Source of the DNA: Cycloclasticus sp.
GTDB lineage: Bacteria > Pseudomonadota > Gammaproteobacteria > Methylococcales > Cycloclasticaceae
Assembly: GCA_018066825.1 (NCBI GenBank)
Contig: JAGPVU010000133.1
Span: forward strand, 1-29,598
Reading direction: 5' to 3'
DNA length: 29,598 nt
The notes below the pieces were generated by a model, which was given only the letters and a program-made list of their open reading frames with translations, was not told the origin of the DNA and made no database searches. How positions within the stretch are numbered: position 1 is the first letter of the stretch; the number at the start of each line of letters is the position of its first letter. Positions 25,948-29,598 of the stretch are shown here, in pieces. The position numbers were made by a program, and so were the translations under genes.

Positions 25948-27660
25948 TTAGTCTTTAGTGATTCGGTTAATTTCTTCAATGCTGGTGATGCCTGTCCGTA
26001 TTTTTTCAAGGCCGGATTGCCTAAGTGTTAAAATGCCATCTTTAGCAGATTGTTCTTCAAGGTCTTTAGTGGAGCAGCCTGCGATAATGAGTTTTTCCAT
26101 CGCCTCAGAAACAGGCATGACTTGGAAAATACCTATACGGCCTTTATAGCCATTGACGCAATTGTCACAACCCACAGCCTTAAAAATTTTCATTTTTTTA
26201 GCTTCTTTTTCACTAAAACCTTCTTTTATAAGCAGCTCTGCGGGCAAGTCTTCTTCTTTTTTACACGATTCACATAACTTACGAGCGAGTCGCTGAGCCA
26301 TGATGAGTAACACGGCGGAGGCAATATTGTAGGGAGGAATGCCCATTTGGTTGAGCCGGTTTAAGGTTTGTGGTGCATCATTTGTGTGTAGTGTGGATAA
26401 CACGAGATGACCAGTTTGCGCAGCTTTTACAGCAATTTCCGCCGTCTCTAGGTCGCGAATCTCACCTACCATGATGATATCAGGGTCTTGACGTAAAAAA
26501 GCCCGCAGTGCTTCGGCAAAGGTCAAGCCCGTTTTTGGGTTGACGTTAACCTGATTAATACCAGCTACCGTAATTTCGACGGGGTCTTCCGCGGTTGAAA
26601 TATTGATATCTGGCTCATTTAGGATATTAAGCGCAGTATACAGGCTGACCGTTTTACCACTACCAGTGGGGCCGGTTACTAAGATCATGCCGTAGGGTTT
26701 TGCAATGGCTTTTAAAAAATTAGCTTTTTGTGCGGGGTCAAAACCGAGCTGTTCGATGCCAACTTGTGCTGATGTCGGGTCTAATATACGTAGCACAATT
26801 TTTTCGCCGTACAACGTTGGGCAGGTGTTAACACGAAAATCAATAGCTCTATTTTTAGAAAGAGCCATCTTAATCCGGCCGTCTTGCGGAATACGCCGTT
26901 CGGAAATATTCATTCGCGACATGACTTTGATGCGCGAGGTTAACTTATTGGCAATATTCATGGGGGGTGAGGCCACTTCTTTAAGAATCCCGTCTTGGCG
27001 GGTTCTTATCCTAAAGCTCTTCTCGTAGGGTTCAAAATGAATATCGGAGGCGCCTTTTTTGATTGCATCGAGTAAAATTTTATTAACGAAACGCACCACG
27101 GGCGCATCATCAATGTCACTGTCAATGTCATCCGCAGGGGGTTTATCGCCAGTTTCTTCAAAATCAATATTGTCTAGATCATCATCCAATAGATCATGCA
27201 TGGATGTATCTTCATCATCCATCGCGACGTCGATCACTTTGGCTAACTTATCCTCTTCAACTAAGATGGCCTCGGTGCTCATCCTTGTTTGGAACTTTAT
27301 TTCATCTAGAGCCTGGAGGTTGGTCGGGTCTGAGACGGCAACAAATAATTTATTGCCGCGTTTAAACATGGGCAATGCGTGGTGTTTTCGAATCAGTTTT
27401 TCATCGACGATTGATTTTGGGATTACTTCACGATTAAGTGCATTTATATCAAACAAAGGCATGCCAAATTCATCAGAGGCGGCGAGGGCGATGGTTTGTC
27501 CGTCAAGAACCTTTTGTGACACCAAAAAAGTAACGAATGGCATTTTTTTATTGCTGGCGGCAACAAAGTGTTTGTGTGCGGCTGCTTCAGTGAGTAAACC
27601 GTCCAAAACCAATCGTCTTGCTAGGCCGCCTAAATAAATTTTCTCAGTGCTTGCTGGCAT
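25948..27660 (-). CDS. pilB: Type IV pilus assembly ATPase PilB
   Basis: Cytoplasmic hexameric ATPase that powers pilus extension. Counted from the ATG at 27660 (570 aa): N-terminal T2SSE_N domain to about residue 145, a very acidic linker at about 146-185, N2 domain with RIPQDGRIK, Walker A GPTGSGKT at 330-337, Asp box, Walker B IIMVGEIRD at 395-403, His box HLVLSTLH at 418-425, and a zinc tetracysteine C463, C466, C498, C501. The AQTGHLVLSTLHTNDA and LRQDPD blocks separate it from the retraction ATPase PilT. A TTG at 27690 would add ten residues, but the ATG agrees better with the family N-terminus. First gene of the pilB-pilC-pilD-coaE-zapD-yacG run. No pilin gene lies next to it. Confidence 0.95.
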   Translation of the reverse strand: MPASTEKIYLGGLARRLVLDGLLTEAAAHKHFVAASNKKMPFVTFLVSQKVLDGQTIALAASDEFGMPLFDINALNREVIPKSIVDEKLIRKHHALPMFKRGNKLFVAVSDPTNLQALDEIKFQTRMSTEAILVEEDKLAKVIDVAMDDEDTSMHDLLDDDLDNIDFEETGDKPPADDIDSDIDDAPVVRFVNKILLDAIKKGASDIHFEPYEKSFRIRTRQDGILKEVASPPMNIANKLTSRIKVMSRMNISERRIPQDGRIKMALSKNRAIDFRVNTCPTLYGEKIVLRILDPTSAQVGIEQLGFDPAQKANFLKAIAKPYGMILVTGPTGSGKTVSLYTALNILNEPDINISTAEDPVEITVAGINQVNVNPKTGLTFAEALRAFLRQDPDIIMVGEIRDLETAEIAVKAAQTGHLVLSTLHTNDAPQTLNRLNQMGIPPYNIASAVLLIMAQRLARKLCESCKKEEDLPAELLIKEGFSEKEAKKMKIFKAVGCDNCVNGYKGRIGIFQVMPVSEAMEKLIIAGCSTKDLEEQSAKDGILTLRQSGLEKIRTGITSIEEINRITKD

Positions 27661-27710
27661 GTTGGTCGAATAAATCCCTGTATTGATCAATTAATAAAAT
27701 GTATGCTGCA

Positions 27711-27738
27711 ATAGTAGTAGAAATTGAGTTTTTGTCCA
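27711..27738 (-). promoter_or_regulatory. Possible promoter for the pilB-yacG operon
   Basis: On the minus strand TGGACA (27738-27733) and TACTAT (27716-27711) are separated by 16 bases, matching sigma-70 at 5 and 4 of 6 positions. Initiation would fall near 27704, about 44 bases before the pilB ATG. It is the best candidate in the 136-bp gap between manC and pilB, but it could arise by chance in AT-rich sequence. Confidence 0.3.
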
Positions 27739-27796
27739 GACTATATACAGTTAAATAACGCTATTCAACGATAAAGCTGTGATCCAATAGCGGTTT

Positions 27797-29206
27797 TTAT
27801 TGGTGTCGGCCATAAAGATCTTCGTAACGCGTTATATCATCCTCACCAAGGTAAGAACCCGACTGTACTTCAATCAACTCGACCACAACTTTACCTGGAT
27901 TTTCTAATGAATGAATACTTCCTATAGGGACGTAGGTGGATTGGTTTTCTGATAACAGTTGCTCGTGGCCATCAATCGTTACTTTTGCGGTACCAGAAAC
28001 AACAATCCAATGTTCAGCGCGGTGGTGGTGCATTTGTACCGATAACTTAGCACCCGGATTAACAGTAATACGTTTAACTTGGTAGCGTTTGCCAGTGTCT
28101 ATTGAATCGTACTTGCCCCAGGGTCGGTGCACTTGTCGGTGGGCGATGGATTCACTACGTTGTTCTTTTTTTAATCGATCAACCAATAATTTAACATCTT
28201 GGATATGATCGGGATTAGCTACCATAACGGCATCAGCCGTTTCTACAATAATCACATTATCAAGGCCTAAAGACGTTACCAGTCGGCTCTCAGCATGAAT
28301 ATAGCAGTTGCTCGATGCCTGTTGAAGTACGTCACCTTTAATGATGTTGTTGTTAGCATCTTTGTCGCCTATTTGCCATAACGAGGTCCAAGAGCCTAAA
28401 TCGCTCCAGCCAGCGTCAAGGGGGACTACAACGGCTTTATCCGTTTTTTCCAATACGGCATAATCGATTGACTCAGATGGGCATTGCTCAAAGGCTTCGG
28501 CATCTAAACGGGTGAAATCCATGTCCTTTTTTGCTTTAACAATAGCGTCGGTACAAGCCGTTAAAATATCGGCTCTATGAGCACTTAATTCTGCCAATAG
28601 AGTAGACGCTTTAAACATAAACATGCCGCTATTCCAGTAGAAATTCTCGGCATCTAAATAACGCTGGGCTGTTTCCGCGTTGGGTTTCTCTACAAAACGT
28701 GTAATGGGGGACCAATCAATCGATACAGAAGGCGCTGCTTCAATATAACCATAACCAGTTTCAGGCTGGGTCGGTACAATCCCAAAGGTGACGATTTGCC
28801 CATCTTCGGCTAACGGTTGTGCAACGGCCAAGGCGTTATGAAACGCGGCTTTATCAGCGATCACGTGGTCGGATGGTAACACTAACAAAATGGCCTCTGG
28901 GTCATGGCTCAAGGCAGCTATTGTTAAGGCGGGGGCGGTATTTTTGCCAATCGGCTCCAAAACAATGGATTCAGCCGTTATATTCAGCTCGCGCAGTTGT
29001 TCGGCCACCATAAATCTGTGATCGGCGCTGCAAATAATCGTCGGTTTGTTATTTATAATGGGCGAATCAAGCCGTAATAAGGTATCTTGGAACATCGTTT
29101 TATCGGATGCAAGGGCTAAAAATTGTTTGGGCCGTGACTGGCGGGATAAAGGCCATAAACGGCTGCCAGAGCCACCAGATAGAATAATAGAGGTGATTTT
29201 TTTCAT
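27797..29206 (-). CDS. manC: Bifunctional mannose-1-phosphate guanylyltransferase/mannose-6-phosphate isomerase
   Basis: Makes GDP-mannose, the donor for mannose, rhamnose or fucose units of exopolysaccharide or O-antigen. It is 469 aa. The N-terminal nucleotidyltransferase domain has GGSGSRLWPLSRQSRPKQFL at residues 10-29, PSDHVI near 115, FVEKPN and NSGMFMF. The C-terminal cupin is the type II phosphomannose isomerase with RPWGKYDSID, QMHHHRAEHWIVVSGTA (zinc-binding histidines) and VPIGSIHSLENPG. The family is variously called ManC, XanB or AlgA. It is divergent from the glycosyltransferase gene at 29301 (94-bp gap), which supports a polysaccharide role. No clear ribosome site precedes the ATG. 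Confidence 0.93.
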   Translation of the reverse strand: MKKITSIILSGGSGSRLWPLSRQSRPKQFLALASDKTMFQDTLLRLDSPIINNKPTIICSADHRFMVAEQLRELNITAESIVLEPIGKNTAPALTIAALSHDPEAILLVLPSDHVIADKAAFHNALAVAQPLAEDGQIVTFGIVPTQPETGYGYIEAAPSVSIDWSPITRFVEKPNAETAQRYLDAENFYWNSGMFMFKASTLLAELSAHRADILTACTDAIVKAKKDMDFTRLDAEAFEQCPSESIDYAVLEKTDKAVVVPLDAGWSDLGSWTSLWQIGDKDANNNIIKGDVLQQASSNCYIHAESRLVTSLGLDNVIIVETADAVMVANPDHIQDVKLLVDRLKKEQRSESIAHRQVHRPWGKYDSIDTGKRYQVKRITVNPGAKLSVQMHHHRAEHWIVVSGTAKVTIDGHEQLLSENQSTYVPIGSIHSLENPGKVVVELIEVQSGSYLGEDDITRYEDLYGRHQ

Positions 29207-29300
29207 ATGTAATAAACTAAGGGCTTAAAAATAACGAATCGTTTGCTTTACTAAAATCATCCTACACTTTAATTTAAATGACATCATTAAGCTTTAATCA

Positions 29301-29598
29301 ATGCATAAAATATCCGTAATCACTGTTTGCTTTAACGCAGCCGAGTACATTGAAGAAACAATACAAAGTGTTGTAGAACAAAAAGGCGTTGAATTCGAAT
29401 ATATTATCGTAGATGGGCTGTCGACAGATGGAACGGTGGATATTATAAAACGTTACCAAGCCTCGATTGATCAATGGGTTTCAGAGACTGATGGTGGCAT
29501 TGCCGAGGCTATGAATAAAGGGATAGGATTGGCGACTGGCGATTATCTTATTTTTTTACACGCAGACGACTATTTTATTAACACAGACGGTTTATCAA
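29301..29598 (+). CDS. Family 2 glycosyltransferase, 5' part only
   Basis: First 99 codons of a GT2 (GT-A fold) glycosyltransferase; the gene continues past the right edge. The N-terminus reads KISVITVCFNAAEYIEETI, the usual beta-strand and helix that bind the nucleotide. It is followed by YIIVDGLSTDGTVDII (first conserved Asp), SETDGGIAEAMNKGI, and the metal-binding DXD-type HADD at the end of GDYLIFLHADD. This form resembles enzymes of O-antigen and exopolysaccharide clusters. Acceptor and sugar cannot be told. Divergent from manC, whose product would supply GDP-mannose, so it is probably the first gene of a polysaccharide locus to the right. The ribosome site is not evident. Confidence 0.88.
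   Translation, partial: MHKISVITVCFNAAEYIEETIQSVVEQKGVEFEYIIVDGLSTDGTVDIIKRYQASIDQWVSETDGGIAEAMNKGIGLATGDYLIFLHADDYFINTDGLS

Noticed and set aside
27059..27637. Open frame of 192 codons on the plus strand inside pilB
   Set aside because: Its serine-rich product mirrors the Asp/Glu-rich sense codons of PilB; there is no ribosome site or domain.
27784..27803. Inverted repeat CCAATA/TATTGG at the 3' end of manC as a terminator
   Set aside because: The stem is only 6 bp with an 8-base loop, overlaps the stop codon and has no T-run after it on the minus strand.
1..29598. tRNA, rRNA, CRISPR array, insertion sequence, prophage or toxin-antitoxin features
   Set aside because: Nearly every base is accounted for by conserved core genes; no repeat-spacer pattern, transposase, integrase or terminal inverted repeats were seen.

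Overview
The window is ordinary housekeeping chromosome from a gammaproteobacterium. It carries a complete right-hand dcw (division and cell wall) cluster, followed by lpxC, secA and argJ, and then a type IV pilus assembly block. Three points indicate a Gram-negative that makes meso-diaminopimelate peptidoglycan: the DNPR motif of MurE, the presence of lpxC, and the pilBCD-coaE-zapD-yacG run. The lpxC / dciA / M23 peptidase / secA / argJ / mutT-thiE order recalls Pseudomonas and other non-enteric gammaproteobacteria. The AT-leaning codon use and murB lying inside the cluster would fit a marine lineage such as the Thiotrichales/Cycloclasticus type. That placement is an impression, not a measurement.

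Layout. (1) Positions 1-14807, all on +: ftsI (3' end only), murE, murF, mraY, murD, ftsW, murG, murC, murB, ddl, ftsQ, ftsA, ftsZ. Most junctions overlap by a few bases or are separated by only a few, so this reads as one translationally coupled transcript. FtsZ has its own 53-bp leader and a strong Shine-Dalgarno. (2) 14808-14964: a regulatory gap with a perfect 11-bp hairpin and a promoter-like region containing a tandem/inverted 10-bp repeat, followed by lpxC. (3) 15876-16319 on -: a DUF721/DciA helicase-loader gene, tail-to-tail with lpxC and divergent from the next gene. (4) 16357-22214 on +: an M23 (LytM) peptidase with a membrane anchor, secA, argJ, and a Nudix domain fused to a ThiE-like domain. 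(5) 22211-27660 on -: pilB, pilC, pilD, coaE, zapD, yacG, a compact operon read from right to left. (6) 27797-29206 on -: a bifunctional mannose-1-phosphate guanylyltransferase/mannose-6-phosphate isomerase. It is divergent from a family 2 glycosyltransferase that runs off the right edge, which suggests that a polysaccharide locus begins there.

How the genes work together. MurB, MurC, MurD, MurE and MurF with Ddl build UDP-MurNAc-pentapeptide. MraY and MurG load it onto the lipid carrier, and FtsW/FtsI polymerise and cross-link it at the septum organised by FtsQ, FtsA, FtsZ and ZapD. LpxC commits precursor to lipid A, SecA exports envelope proteins, and the M23 peptidase probably trims peptidoglycan. 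PilB/PilC/PilD assemble type IV pili, but no pilin gene is present.

No stretch over 300 bases lacks a gene. I see no RNA genes, CRISPR arrays, insertion sequences or prophage genes, and I did not find a convincing new system. The most unusual items are the Nudix-ThiE fusion with a degenerate ThiE half, the repeat-bearing leader of lpxC, and two convergent gene pairs whose stop codons share a TTAA palindrome.
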